Position numbers and translations under genes: made by a program. Below the pieces are notes generated by a model that was not told where the DNA came from, searched no databases, and worked only from the letters and a program-made list of their open reading frames with translations. A stretch of 64,000 nucleotides of DNA from Serilophus lunatus (taxonomy: Eukaryota > Chordata > Aves > Passeriformes > Eurylaimidae), in contig VXBA01001731.1 of the NCBI GenBank assembly GCA_013399895.1, positions 114,382 to 178,381 of the forward strand. The letters are read 5' to 3'. Shown in pieces: positions 1 to 11,410 of the stretch. The number at the start of each line of letters is the position of its first letter. Positions within the stretch are counted from its first letter, which is position 1.

Positions 1-1122
1 TTGCTAAGAAAGAACTGTGTAGCAGTGTGCTCTTTGGGGTGTGACTAAAGAGAGAGAAAGAAGGCACAGAGGAAGGCAGCGGGAGGGGAGTGCACAGGCA
101 GTCAGAGAAAGAGGTCTGCGTGTGTTTTGTCCTTCGAAGAGTATTTCTGAGTAGAGAGAGAAAAAACTGCTCTTTGGGGTGAGTGACTTTGGACATCCAA
201 GTGAAAATACAGGCAGAGAGCAAGACAGTGTGAAGGGAGTGCACAGGTGGTGGAAGAAAGTGGTGTCTTGAGAACAGTGTTTCTAAGCAGAGGGAGAAAA
301 CTGTTCTCTTTGAGGTAAGTTTGGACACTCAATAACAAGACAGTGTAGGCAGAGTGTACAGGGAGTGGAAGTAAGATTTGTGTATGTGTTTTGTCCTGTG
401 AACTGTGTTTCTAAGCAGAGGGAAGAATCTGTGCTCTTTGTGATGAGTGAGTTTGGACATTCAAGTAAACACGTAGGTAGGGAGCAGGGCAGTGGGAGCA
501 GAGTGCAGAGGGGGTGAGTAAAAGGGGTCTGTCTGCATGTGTTTTGAAGTGCCAACAGTGTTTCTAAGCAGAGGGAGCAAACTGTTTTCTTTGAGGTGAG
601 TGAGTTTGGACGTTCAAGTGAAAACAAAGCTGGAGAGCAACACAGCGCGAGTGGAGTGCAGGGGCAATGGGCGAAAGAGGGCTGCTCGTGAGTGGGCCTT
701 TCCAGAACGTTTGTTAACAGGAGGAACCATCTGTGCCCTTTGGGGTGACTGAGTTTGGACATCCAAGGGAAAACGAAGACTGAGGGCAAGATGATGTGAC
801 CTGAGAGCACAGAAAGTGGAAGAAAGAGGCCTACATGTGTGAGGGATTGCAAATGGTGTTCCTAAGCAGAGGGAACAAACTGTGCTCTTTGGAGTGAGAG
901 AGTTTTTACCCCCAAGTGAAAATGCAGCCAGAGAACAAAAGACTGTGACTTGTGTTGACAGTCAAAGAATGAGATCTGTATGTGGTTCAGCCTGCAAACA
1001 CTGCTTCTAAGCAGGGGAAACAAACTTTGCTCTTTGGGGTACGGGAGTTTGGATGTCCAAGTGAAAATGAAGGCAGATAGCAAGGCAGGGAGTGCACAGG
1101 CAGTCAAAGAAAGAGGCCTGTG
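1..1122. repeat. Tandem repeat array, about 8 copies of a 128-153 bp unit
   Basis: The landmark TCTTTGGGGT or a close variant recurs at 31, 171, 307, 435, 588, 737, 886 and 1031, giving spacings of 140, 136, 128, 153, 149, 149 and 145 bp. Each unit also holds a form of 'gtttggacatccaagtgaaaa', 'gagtgcacaggcagt' and 'tttctaagcagaggga' in the same order. Copies differ by substitutions and small indels, so the array is old. It probably continues left of the window. The minus strand stays open for up to 189 codons (283-852), but these frames only reflect the repeat. The family is not recognised. It may be a minisatellite or part of the ERV that follows. Confidence 0.9.
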
Positions 1123-1130
1123 CTGGTGGC

Positions 1131-1990
1131 TAATGTTGAATTCAGGAACGGTCACCTAGAATTTAAAGTAGGAAATAAGAAATTGACTGAAATTTTAAGT
1201 TTAGCTTTGATGCAGTCAGAAACATAGGAACAGCTACCCCAAGACATACTGGATCATGTCTATGAAGGAGTTTGGGCGACTGAATAACCCAGTAGAGCCA
1301 AAACTTAATTCAGGAATAGGAAGACTTAAACAATATCCTTTAAAAATTAAAGACCACAAAGGTATTAAGGAAATAATAGACAATTTTTTCAATGTTAGAT
1401 TATTGGTAGAATGTGAATCTGGGTATAACACTCCAATTCTGCCTATAAAAAAGCCAGATACCAAGAATTATTGATTGGTCCAAGATTTTAGGGCAATAAA
1501 TAAAATTACTGAAGATCTCTTCCTGATAGAGATGGCAAATCTGTACACTTTGCTAACAAAATTAAATTATAAACAAATATGGTTTACTGTTTTAGATTTT
1601 AAAGATGCATTTTTCTTTCTGCTTTTGACTCCTGAAAGTCAAAAGCTCTTTCCCTTTGAGTGGGAGAACCCAGAGACTGGATCAATGTTCCAGTTGACCT
1701 GGACCATGTTACCTCAAGGATTCAAGAATATCCCACCGTCTTAGGGAACCAATTAGAAAGAGATTTGGAAGGAAGGAGTCCACCAATACAAACTGGAACA
1801 CTGCTGCAATATGCAGATGACCTCCTGATACCCGCTGAAACTAAAGAAGAAATTAATTTATGGACAGTAATTTTATTCAATTTTGGGGGACTAAATGGTT
1901 ATACAGTCACTTAACAGAAAGCCCAACAAACTACCTACATCAGTTATGAGATCTCAGGAGGTCAACGAGAACCAATGCGAATTCAAGATC
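1131..1990 (+). pseudogene. Degenerate gammaretrovirus-like ERV pol fragment (protease end to reverse transcriptase)
   Basis: This is a remnant of a class I (gammaretrovirus-like) endogenous retrovirus. Reverse transcriptase copies viral RNA into DNA. Visible RT motifs in order are VLDFKDAFF (about 1591-1617), LPQGF (about 1711-1725) and QYADDLLI (about 1807-1830), the last being the catalytic aspartate pair. The segment before about 1230 looks like a protease C-terminus, which is inferred. Breaks seen are a TAG at 1225-1227, a frame change near 1283-1288 with TAA at 1285-1287, a TGA at 1472-1474, a frame change near 1735-1744 and a TAA at 1912-1914. No RNase H, integrase or env is visible after about 1990, and no flanking LTR is recognised. 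It is not functional. It abuts the tandem array on its left. Confidence 0.85.
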
Positions 1991-2751
1991 TGTTATTTAA
2001 AAGTTTGATAAACTCTCCTATTTTTGATATTTCATTTAAAATTTTCAATGTTAATACATGTAGATAATGAATCTCTAAACATCAGGTTTTTGCAGTAAGG
2101 CTGAACAATTTCAAAATTAGTTTAACAAAAACTGCCCCCTCTTTGACAAAGAGCTGATACATTACTTCTGCCCATTCCATAATCTACAAATCATAAATAT
2201 CTTACTCATAACAATATCTTAATCATAAATTACAGAGAGACTCCAAATCAAGATGCATAGGATCCATAAGATGTTTGCAGCTGTCTTATGAAGGTGAATT
2301 AAAGCTGAGCAGAAGCAGTGCTGGCACTGTAAGATGTCTCCTAAAGTGATCAGGATCCTTCCAGAAATGCTAGGATTTTCCAAGCATTCACTGAAATCAT
2401 TTATTTCCCCCTTCCATGGGAAGCTTTAACAGTGATATAGTCCTACTGATCTGGGCAAGGCACTAATACACTCAGGAAAATACCAGAATAAGTCAGAAGA
2501 GAAAATGAAACTGTGGAACTGAAAGTGATAAAAGAGATTTTGTCAATCTGTGGCATTTATTCTTGCCCTTCCTTTAAGTAAAACAGCAATTTTGGGTGGT
2601 TTGTCCCTACTTCAGGTGCCTGACAACCCTGTCACTGAGTTCACTCAGGATCCAAGCAGCCACATGGGGAAATTCTTCTCAATCTTCTTTCCTTGCCCTT
2701 TCTGTTCCCCAGCCAGACATATGAGAAATCAGTGTGACCATTTTACAGGCT
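1991..2751. other. AT-rich stretch, nothing recognised
   Basis: After the pol remnant the sequence becomes AT-rich with no repeat family or convincing exon that I can identify. Confidence 0.6.
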
Positions 2752-2915
2752 GAATCCCAGAATCATTTAGGTTGGACAAGGCCTGCAAGACCATGGAGTC
2801 CAAGCTGTGCCTGATCCCCAACTTGTCACCTGGAGCACTGAGTGTCATATCCAGTCATTCTTTGGGGACTCCAATCCCCTTCTAATGCCTGACCACGCTT
2901 TCCATGGAGAAATTC
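2752..2915 (-). mobile_element. CR1 LINE fragment, 3' end, minus strand
   Basis: CR1 is the dominant avian non-LTR retrotransposon. Copies are usually 5'-truncated, so mostly the 3' untranslated end remains, finishing in an ATTCTRTG-type tail without poly(A). Here the tail lies on the left ('tgaatcccagaatcattta'), followed by diverged CR1 3'-UTR sequence including 'gagcactgagtgtcat'. The copy is old and short. Confidence 0.75.
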
Positions 2916-2972
2916 ACTGAAATTTTAACTGTCCTGAGGAACGATCCTTCAATGTATTTTTATAATTTGGAA

Positions 2973-3000
2973 TATATATATATACATATAATATATATAA
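2973..3000. repeat. (AT)n microsatellite
   Basis: A short interrupted AT dinucleotide tract. Confidence 0.85.
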
Positions 3001-4508
3001 CCTCCTTTCCCAGGAAGTGTAATAATTAAATGGCAAGAGCATTAATGGTCAACATGCTGCACCCTTTTGACCTGCCCTTAGATTTCTGAGTTGCTCCATT
3101 TAGAAAACCTCATTTGTTATGCTAAATTATTTGGGCTTGTGCTGCCATGTTGCTTTCAGGTCATGTTTGTTCTTTTGTCTCTGGAAAGATGCTGTGGAAT
3201 CAAGGGGACCTGCCAAGGAAATCAAAGGAAGGTGCTTTAAATGGAGAACTGCAAACATGAGTGATGTCCATGTTGCAAGGCAGGATTGTTTTCTCAATAT
3301 TCAGAGACTCCTTCCTGGATAAAGAAATAACTAATGACACAGCAGAAAGCGTATTTTAAAGATCTAAAATCTAAGTTGGCAAGGCAACCCTGAATCAGAT
3401 CCTAGTGCAAAATGATCTTTAGTTTTTCCCAACCCACATTTCACCTCATCACGCCCTCATCACACTTGGCCACGTCACGAGGGACCTTTGTACTTTGCCA
3501 GAAGAAAACAGAGTTGTGATGTCTGTTAGCAGCAATTTCTGACTCGTTAACATTTTCTCTTGTTTCTCTTGCTTTGTACCATTTTGTAACAGCCATTCCC
3601 TGCTACATCCTTGCTCTAACCGATGCTCTCTGGCCCATTACCATTTCGAAAAGGTTTCCCAGGCCACCATATTGCCTCAGTCCATGGTGATGTCTAACTG
3701 AAACTCCACATCTTGTGGAGCTGACAGGCCATCCCTAGGAAAGATTTCTGAGCTGGAAATAAGGATTTAGCTGAATTACACTTCCCCCCCCGTTTTACAC
3801 CTCTGCCAATGGCTTTTTTATTTCAGGTGTGCAGGGAAGCTGGAAACTGTCAAATGCAGTAACATGAATTGAAAAACATTTTTCTGTCTCTAAATCAGGA
3901 ATATAGTTATGATCAATTCTTTTCCTCCAGACATAACTTACCCTTATCTTGAGGCAGATGTAATAAAGTAAGAAAAAGTAACTGATATTCTTGGATGGAT
4001 TCAGCCAAAAAAGAGTTAATGAAATTACCTGATTATCAGAACCATATTTATCTATTTTTTCAAAAAGCTAATTAAAGTGGGGTGCATTTAATTACCATAT
4101 AAATTCCAGTTGTCCCAGTGGGGAGTGGGAGGAACAGGATAGAAGAATAACATTAAGCATCTGTGTAGGTGAAATGATGTACATAAAATGCTTATTTAAT
4201 CAATATATGTACAAATTGTTGAGAGCCTGGTGGTATTTTGCAGTGTTTTTGCAGTGAGGCTAATTTTTTTTTTTTTAATTCTCTGTAGATTTTTGATTTT
4301 CCCTTTGCATTAGATCACCATGTTCCACCTCCACTTGAGACTATCTCTGTGCAGCAGTGTGACCCTATCTCCTGCCGCAGAAGAATAATAGGAATAACTT
4401 TGGTAATTTAGGGCCAGTGACAAAGAGAGGCTGGTGCAGGGATTAGAAAGCATCAAGCTGCAGGCACCGATGGAGAGGAATTAAAACACTATTGTTGTGT
4501 TACTGATG
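3001..4508. other. No gene or repeat recognised
   Basis: Unique-looking AT-rich DNA. It includes a poly-T run of about 14 near 4264-4277. ORFs here are short and lack splice-site support. Confidence 0.55.
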
Positions 4509-4562
4509 CTTCCCACCCCTGAGCCAGCTGCCCCACAAGGGGTGGGAAGCACAGCTGGCTCA
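4509..4562. repeat. Two interleaved 11-bp inverted repeats (order A B A' B')
   Basis: CTTCCCACCCC (4509-4519) is the exact reverse complement of 4539-4549, and TGAGCCAGCTG (4520-4530) is the exact reverse complement of 4552-4562. The two pairs are interleaved rather than nested. Either hairpin can form, but both at once would need an H-type pseudoknot with linkers of only 0, 8 and 2 nt, which is sterically unlikely. Confidence 0.85.
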
Positions 4563-5039
4563 GGAGCTCAGAGCAGGCAGGAGCTGGGTGAAATAACTGA
4601 TACACTCTGCTGCAAACATCCCCTGCTAAACCAGCCAGGCTCCTACAGAAATATTCTGAGAACAACTAAAAGCCTGCATGGGTCTGGGAGCAGAATCCAT
4701 AGCTTTCTTCCCACTTCATTGCAGGATATATATTCTCCCTGTGAAGAGGTCTGTGCTTCAGGTGCCTTAGATATTTCTGGCATCCTCAGATACCTCAACA
4801 AACATCTTGGTGTGAACTCTTTCAGCCAACTCCGCAGCTGCTCCTCATTTATCTGGGAATATGGTACAGATTTTGCCCTGCATAGCTGGTAGTAAAAAGC
4901 ACTCAGCAGAACAAATACAAATGATGGTGCAAGAGAGAAGAAACTATTTACAGGTGTTCACAGCAGCAGTGAACACTCACTTCAGGCAGAATGGGTGTGA
5001 GTTTATAGATACAGAGAGTAATATACATGCAAATATCAA
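4563..5039. other. No feature recognised
   Basis: Mixed-composition DNA before the next CR1 copy. The open frame 4497-4892 has no recognisable domain. Confidence 0.5.
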
Positions 5040-5315
5040 AGAATCATAGAATACAAGAATGGTTTGATTTGGAAAGGGTGTTAAAGACCATCCAGTGCCA
5101 CCCTCTGCCCTGGGCAGGGACACCTCCCGCTGTCCCAGGTGGCTCCAACCTGGCCTTGGACCCTCCCAGCGATGGGGCAGCCACAGCTTCTCTGGGCACC
5201 CTGTGCCAGGGCCTGCCCACCCTCACAGCCAGGAATTCCTTCCCAATATCCCATCTAATCCTGCCCTCTGGCAGTGGGAAACTATTACCTGTGTCCTGTC
5301 CCTTCAGGCCCTTGG
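5040..5315 (-). mobile_element. CR1 LINE 3' end, minus strand
   Basis: It starts with the CR1 tail in reverse ('gaatcatagaata...aatggtttg') and continues with well-preserved CR1 3'-UTR blocks ('gccctgggcagggacacctc', 'cacagccaggaattccttcc'). Confidence 0.92.
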
Positions 5316-5680
5316 AAATAGTCTTTCTCTAATTTTCACGGGAAAATATCGAATTAAAATTGGGAAAATACAAATGACCCTTTTTGCTTTCAAATGGCTC
5401 AAATTACAGGGAAACACTGGCATGTTGAACTGAATGGGAGGCATTTAATATGATGTGAGTCAGGATCTGTTTTAGCTACTGCCAAGTCACAAATGGATTA
5501 TTTTCTGACAGCTAAGGGTTTTTTTCTAATTTTACGAGACAGGTTTCTTTTATGTTATATCGGCTAGATGTTTATTCTCAAGCATACACCTTGTAAAGCA
5601 AAATTTCTGTTATTGATAATAAAGGATAAAAGTTCTAAGGATGGTCCTGAGGAACCAAGGAAAGTGCCCCAACCACCCAC
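5316..5680. other. AT-rich spacer, nothing recognised
   Basis: AT-rich DNA between CR1 copies with no supported gene. Confidence 0.55.
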
Positions 5681-5757
5681 TGAATCACAGAGTCATTAAG
5701 GTTGGGAAAGTTCCCCAGGACTGTCAAGTCCAGCTTTGTCTGAGCCCCATCTTTCCA
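5681..5757 (-). mobile_element. Old CR1 3' fragment, minus strand
   Basis: 'tgaatcacagagtcattaag' followed by 'gttgggaaag' marks a diverged CR1 3' end. It is about 75 bp long and stops before the next CR1 copy. Confidence 0.6.
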
Positions 5758-5792
5758 ATTAAACCACATTTACTTATTTTCTGGACTCCACC

Positions 5793-6220
5793 ATGGAATC
5801 ATTTAAGTTGGAGAATCCCTCCCAGCCCAGGGAGTCCCCCCTGTGCCCCATCCCCACCTTGTCCCCCAGCCCAGAGCACTGAGTGCCACGGCCAGTCCTT
5901 CCTTGGGCACCTCCAGGGCTGGGCACTGCCCCCCTCCCTGGGCAGCCCCTGCCAAGGCCTGACCCCCCTGGCCAGGCCCCAATTCCTCCTCCTGTGCCCC
6001 CTGCCCCTGCCCTGGCCCAGCCTGAGGCCGTTCCCTCTCCTCCTGGCCCTTGTTCCCTGGGAGCAGAGCCCGACCCCCCCCGGCTCCCCCCTCCTGGCAG
6101 GGATTGCAGAGAATTCCAGGAGCCCCCTGAGCCTCCTTTGCTCCAGGCTGAGCCCCCCCAGCTCCCTCAGCCCCTCCTGGGGCTCCAGGCCCCTTCTTCA
6201 ACTCCATTCCCTTCACTGGA
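5793..6220 (-). mobile_element. CR1 LINE 3' end, minus strand, GC-rich subfamily
   Basis: The tail side is 'atggaatcatttaagttgg'. The body carries 'gagcactgagtgccacggcc' and 'gaggccgttccctctcctcc'. Positions 5818-6069 are identical base for base to 25189-25440, while the outer 35 bp at the tail differ. Long open frames on both strands here come from the high GC of the element. Confidence 0.9.
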
Positions 6221-7562
6221 CATACATGGGACCTACAACAAAGGGAATAAAACAAGAGAAACACAAAATACTCACCGGAACTTTTGCTTAAAAAATATTT
6301 AGTCTAGTCAGTCATCATCTCATATTTTTTTAAAAAAAAATGCAAAGGAAAGCAAATGAAAAGTTGTTGTTTTGTTTTGTTTTTTTTTTTTTTTTAAATA
6401 GACATTAAAATGCTAATTTTCCATGCTTATAATGATGGCTCTAATAAGAGTGTGAGAACAGAATGATTGTAACCAGCAATGTACCAGCTTCCATTTTAGC
6501 TGTCATTTTATCAACATAATTTTGTGGTTCTGTCATCTTGTTGGAGTTCTGTTGATCCCAATGTATTTCATTTCCTTGCTGAGTGCCTGCCTGGGTGAGG
6601 CAATATTTTTCCAGAGTGAAGTGCCTTCACTTCTGTGAAAGAGCTCGAGTTGATCTTTAATCTTTTCTCAAAATGAATTTTTCAAAATTATGTTTAAATG
6701 AGCTTTTAGTGCTGGTGAAAGGTGTGAGAGGTATTTATTCCCATTTTTTCCCTCTTTTTTCTCTCCGAGTCAGGACATGAAGTGCATATCTCATTATAAA
6801 TGACAATTTTCTAGATGAAAAAATCTCTCCCATGATATCACAGGCTGCAGCAGTGCAAATTTCCCCATATTAACTCCTGTAGCCCAGGTTATTAATATCC
6901 CAGCCCCTCACATCTCTGATGTTTCATATGAGCCAAATAACTTTGCAAGTGACTTTTGCAGATCCACCAGATACCAGACCCATCTTTTTCTTTCACTCTG
7001 TCATGCTCATCTTTAAATTTTCTTTCCCTTTACATTCCTTCTCCCATATAACTGGCACTGATTTCAATCTATTACTTCAGCAAAGACTCTTGCCCATGAA
7101 AATATGATCTGAAATTTCCATATTATTTCAAAAAAACAATAGAAGTCCAGTGAGTTTAATAAAAATGAATAGTTTGATATTCAGTATAGATACTCTCCCA
7201 TTTGTCTGTTCATGAGGGGATAAAACACATACAATACTCCTCCATGTACACAAAATCATTATTTATAGCAGAATTTTCTCTGAAGTATAATACTAAATCT
7301 TTTCATAAAGTTCTATCCAGCTGCCAAGGGCCAAGGAATGTGAGGGACTAATGCATTTTACCAGGATCCCTGTTGGATGGAACTGAAATTCCATCCTTTC
7401 CCAATCATTTCCTATTATTGTAAGTGTCACAGCATCTACTTACTACAGTTTTCCTTTTTTTAGTCTTTCTTCAGTAAAGAACATTTTCTAATGCAAGGAC
7501 CACTTATCCACATTGAAAAAAAAAGAAAAAAAAGAAAAAGAAAGAAAGCCAAAGAAAACAAA
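6221..7562. other. AT-rich DNA, no gene recognised
   Basis: It contains a T-rich tract near 6371-6395 and an A-rich tract with G interruptions near 7517-7550 that abuts the next CR1. Nothing else is identified. Confidence 0.55.
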
Positions 7563-8004
7563 TGTTCTCTGGGAAGAGGGGCCTGGAGGGGAAGGGTGAG
7601 AGCAGCAGCTGAGGGCACTTGGTGTGTCCAGCTGGGGAAGAGGAGACTGAGGGGAGACCTCCTTGCAGGGACACCTTGGTGGGCAGGGGCAGAGGAGGGG
7701 CAGGGACTGAGCTCTGCTCTGGGGGGACCAGGGCCAGGAGCCCAGGGAATGGGCTGGAGCTGTGTCAGGGCAGGGGCAGGGGGGATCTCAGGCCAAGGCT
7801 CTTCTTTGCCCAGAGGGGGGTTGGGCACTGCCCAGGCTCCCCAGGGCAGTGGGCACAGCCCCAAGGCTGCCAGAGCTGCAGGAGGGTGGGGATGATCCTC
7901 TGGGGACAGGGGGGGAACTCCTGGGGATGGGCCTGTGCAGGGCCAGGGGTTGGATGGATGGTCCTTGGGGGTCCCTTCCAACTCAGCATATCCTGGGATT
8001 CTGT
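7563..8004 (+). mobile_element. CR1 LINE 3' end, plus strand
   Basis: The copy ends at the right with 'cccttccaactcagcatatc' and a GGATTCTGT tail. The 3' 325 bp match 28612-28935 in inverted orientation at roughly 95% by eye. Confidence 0.9.
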
Positions 8005-8388
8005 AAATACAATTATCTCAGGGATGGATGCCCCACAAGCTTCCAAAGTTAACCACAGGCTCTGCATTCCATGCACCCAAATCTCAGCCCTCTAAATGTG
8101 ACACATTGAGACAAGACAAAAAATCCACAGACTGGAAAATCCTTTCCCCCAGTGCTGAGTCTCTGAGGAAGTGAACAGGCTCCGGAGAGGAGTCAGACAC
8201 CCAGTTTAATTTCTAAATGTCACTTCTCTCCCATCAGCTCCCAGCCAAGGACTACAGGAGCTGAAAACCTCTCTCAGAAGTGACAAGGCAAGAACCTGCT
8301 GACCCTGGGATAAAGGAAATACTTTGCTACCTGCTTAACAAGAATCTCACAGACAGGAGTGAATGCCAGGCTTTTATTGCACCCCCAG
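8005..8388. other. No feature recognised
   Basis: Mixed-composition DNA leading to a candidate exon. Confidence 0.5.
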
Positions 8389-8454
8389 ATGATCCCTGAG
8401 GAGCTGCTGCTCCTTGGGAGGAACAATGTCACAGTGCGGGATGTCAACTTACAG
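8389..8454 (+). other. Candidate orphan exon, 66 bp (low confidence)
   Basis: A pyrimidine-containing tract ending in CCCCCAG (8382-8388) precedes 22 open codons. These are followed by GTGAAT at 8455, which fits a CAG|GTGAAT donor. The peptide begins MIP and continues EELLLLGRNNVTVRDVNLQ. Both boundaries are phase 0. The frame stays open for about 50 codons in total, starting well upstream of the acceptor, so openness is weak evidence. No gene is recognised and no partner exon was found nearby. Confidence 0.2.
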
Positions 8455-10818
8455 GTGAATCTAACCAAGGAAGAAGGAGCAGTAGGGGGTGATGTTATTT
8501 AGATTTAAATACCATGCCTTTCTTTTTTGTCCCTATTTCATACAAACAATAGCAGTGAAATGTCAGACTTTTTATAGTTATTATGTTGACAGAACCTGAA
8601 AAGTTTCTTGTTCCACTGGAAGACTTTGAATTTCTGATCGAGGCACTTAAATTAACATCCCTTATTTCTGAGGAAGCCTTGGCTTTGTTCACTTTATTCA
8701 CAGATTAAATCTGCTTTATGCAGGTTTGAGTGCTGAAAAAGACCTCTAAGAGGGACTTGAGTCTTTCTTCTTGCTTATGTAAATCTGTTTCTTTTTCTGT
8801 GTAGACATATAAATTCTCCTTTTTGTGTGTAAATTCCCTTGTCCCCCCAGGATTGAACCCATTCCAAAGGGTGAGTGGGAGACAACCGAGGGAAAAGTGA
8901 ACTCTTAAAATATTTCTGCTGTGCCCTGGTGCTTTCTCTAACAGAAATAAGTATTTCTGAGCTGGGCTTTTCTAAAGGACAATTTGACCCAAGTCAACCT
9001 TGGACAGAAAAACAAGAAAGAGCGATTGAATATTTACAAGCCCGAACCACTAAAATAATGTAAAAGCTCATGATTTTTTCATTAAATGTCTGTCTAACTT
9101 GGCCTAAGGAAGCTGTATCATGATAGAAAACATATTAAAAGGGAATAAAGGGGTAATTTAATTCTTTAATTCAAGCATGAACATGTTCCAAATGATAAAA
9201 AATATATTTAATTCTCTTTAATTCTCTCTTGAGATTTTCAGTGTTTCCATAATCTATACATACAATATTATTAATTAGTAAATAGATATTCCAGATATTT
9301 GTTTAGAAACTGTTTAAATATACCTACCACAAGTTAGTATGAATTAAAATGTAAAACTCTTAAAAACAAACGTAAAAGTACAACATGGAAAAAGAAGGTA
9401 CTTGTTTGTTACTGTTTGTTAGTTGTTGATTTCAAATGTAATTTGATTTTTAAATTGTAATTGCTCATCCTTAAAACTTGATATTTTTAAAATTATATTG
9501 AGAGAAAATAGTTCAATATAAAACTTATAGTCCATATACATAATCTTAAAATGATTATAAAGCTAAAAGGTAATGAAAAATATTTAAAGTTTTATTGTAC
9601 CAGCTGTGCTTTTTCATTGCAATTCTTACAAGGCAAATAAAAAATATGCATCAAAAATATAAAATATTTTGATCATTTGGGCCATTTCAGCCCCTAATCA
9701 AGGCTGAGTGTTGGGTTCAAACCATCGTCATTTGGTAAGATTAGATCCAAGCCTGGTTTTAGTGCTTTTTCAAGGGTTTCAGGTCCCTTTCAGCCCAAGG
9801 AGACGCTCCATCCCCACCATTTAAAGTTCATTTTCAAGTCGAATTCCCTGTTGATCTTGTCCCTTTGTCTCTGCCTGTCCATCAGTGCCTTGATCTATCC
9901 GTGCAGTAATTCCATGAAAAGGCAGCCAGCCTTGATTAATTTAGTTTTCCCTCTACATTCAAGCCACTGGCTGTGCCTTGTGCTGCTATTTCTCATCCTT
10001 TTCCTTTCATCTAAACATTTCTCTCAGCAGTTGTTTTTCCAGAGCTACTAAATGCCCCCCACTCTGTCCAAGGAAAACAGTGGGAAAAACCCTCACTTTC
10101 TCTCAGTAGGTGCAGAAATTTACTTGTACAGGGAATTTGGGTGACATTTCAAGCTCATTTTAGAAATATCCAGGAAAAAAATGATAATTATATAATAACT
10201 GAGATAATGTAATACAATAAATATACAATTAATATATATACCCCATATATTAATTATATGATTAGAAAGGAAACACACACTTGAATTCAGTTTCATATTG
10301 AGGCTTTGAGGAACTTATGGACACTTTGTAAATAATATAAAAAATATTTACAGGGGATGTTGAGTAAACATAAAATTTAAAAATCCCGATAGCTCATCAA
10401 TTATCTTACTTTAGTGGGGTTTTCTGGCTGCCAGGGTAGGTCAGGATTCAGGAAATGCTTTGATTTAAGCTTAGGAAATGAAGAGCCCTGTGAGGGAAAG
10501 TAAATTTATGTTATTGTTCAAGAAAAGCAAAAGTTGAAAATGAAAAACCCAACCAAACAAGACCCAAACAACAGAACACAACCAAAACCAGTAACAAAAC
10601 ATTTGTATTTAGCACGTGAAAGATGTTCTACTTCCAAATATCAACTCTTTAAGGAGAGTGTGTTCATTAAAACAAAAAAAAGCTTATTTTCTAACAGTTT
10701 CTTTGCTTGTTAGATGTCAATTTGATCTTAAAATTTATTCTGCTTTATGATGAAGTTACTCATGACTGCAAAAAACTACCAGTGCTGGTATTTCTATAGA
10801 ATTTTGTAGAATTCCATT
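8455..10818. other. Long AT-rich stretch, no gene recognised
   Basis: Strongly AT-rich, especially 9060-9680 and 10150-10400. An open frame ends at 9063 with a hydrophilic C-terminus (QPWTEKQERAIEYLQ) but has no splice or homology support that I can give. An A/C-rich tract lies near 10540-10600. Confidence 0.5.
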
Positions 10819-10984
10819 AGAATCCCACAATGGTTTGAGTTGGAAGGGGCCTTAAAACCCATCTAGTGCCACAACCTGCCCTGGGCAGGGACACCTCCCA
10901 CTACCCCAAGTGGCTCCAACCTGGCCTTGGACACTTCCAGGGATGGGGCAGCCACAGCTCCTCTGGGCACGCTGTGCCAGTGAT
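10819..10984 (-). mobile_element. CR1 LINE 3' end, minus strand
   Basis: 'agaatcccacaatggtttga' at the left is the reversed tail. The CR1 3'-UTR blocks run to 'ctgtgccagtgatgccctg'. Confidence 0.9.
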
Positions 10985-11035
10985 GCCCTGTGCAGAATCC
11001 AGGGAGATGGAATCCTTGGCCTTCTCATCCTACGA

Positions 11036-11410
11036 TTAATTAATTAATTAGGGGAAGAGATGCTGCTCCTTTCCTGTGCTCCTGTCCTGGTGTGGCCACA
11101 TCTGGAGTTCTGTGAAGAGTTGAAGGTTCCCAGCACTTACTGAAGCAAAACCGGTGGGAATAATTAAGATCCTGGAGCAACTGTTGTATGAGAGAAGCTT
11201 GAGGGCTGCTCAGTCTGCAAAAGGGGAGGATCAGGGGAGAATTTATCTGTCTGGATCAATATTTGATAAACTGGGCGGTGAAGGAGATGTTGGCAGAGGT
11301 ATCCAGCGACAGGGCAAAAGGTAATGGGCACAAATTCCAATAAAATTTCAGTCTGAGCATAAGAAAACACTTGAGAACGGTCAAAGGCTGTATCACAATT
11401 TTCAGCCTCA
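11036..11410 (+). mobile_element. Old CR1 fragment, plus strand (edges uncertain)
   Basis: From about 11075, 'cctgtcctggtgtggccaca', 'gcagaggtatccagcgacag' and 'gagcataagaaaacactt' follow the order of the CR1 coding end into the 3' UTR. It is heavily diverged and has no tail. A short ATTA repeat lies at its left edge (11036-11051). Confidence 0.6.

Noticed and set aside
283..852. 189-codon minus-strand open frame
   Set aside because: It lies in the tandem array and repeats with its period. Unit lengths are not multiples of three and no domain is visible.
4509..4562. Functional RNA pseudoknot
   Set aside because: Linkers of 0 and 2 nt cannot span 11-bp stems, so both stems cannot form together.
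5641..6302. Long overlapping open frames on both strands (up to 216 codons)
   Set aside because: Proline/glycine-rich frames produced by a GC-rich CR1 copy. The same frames reappear at 25078-25507.
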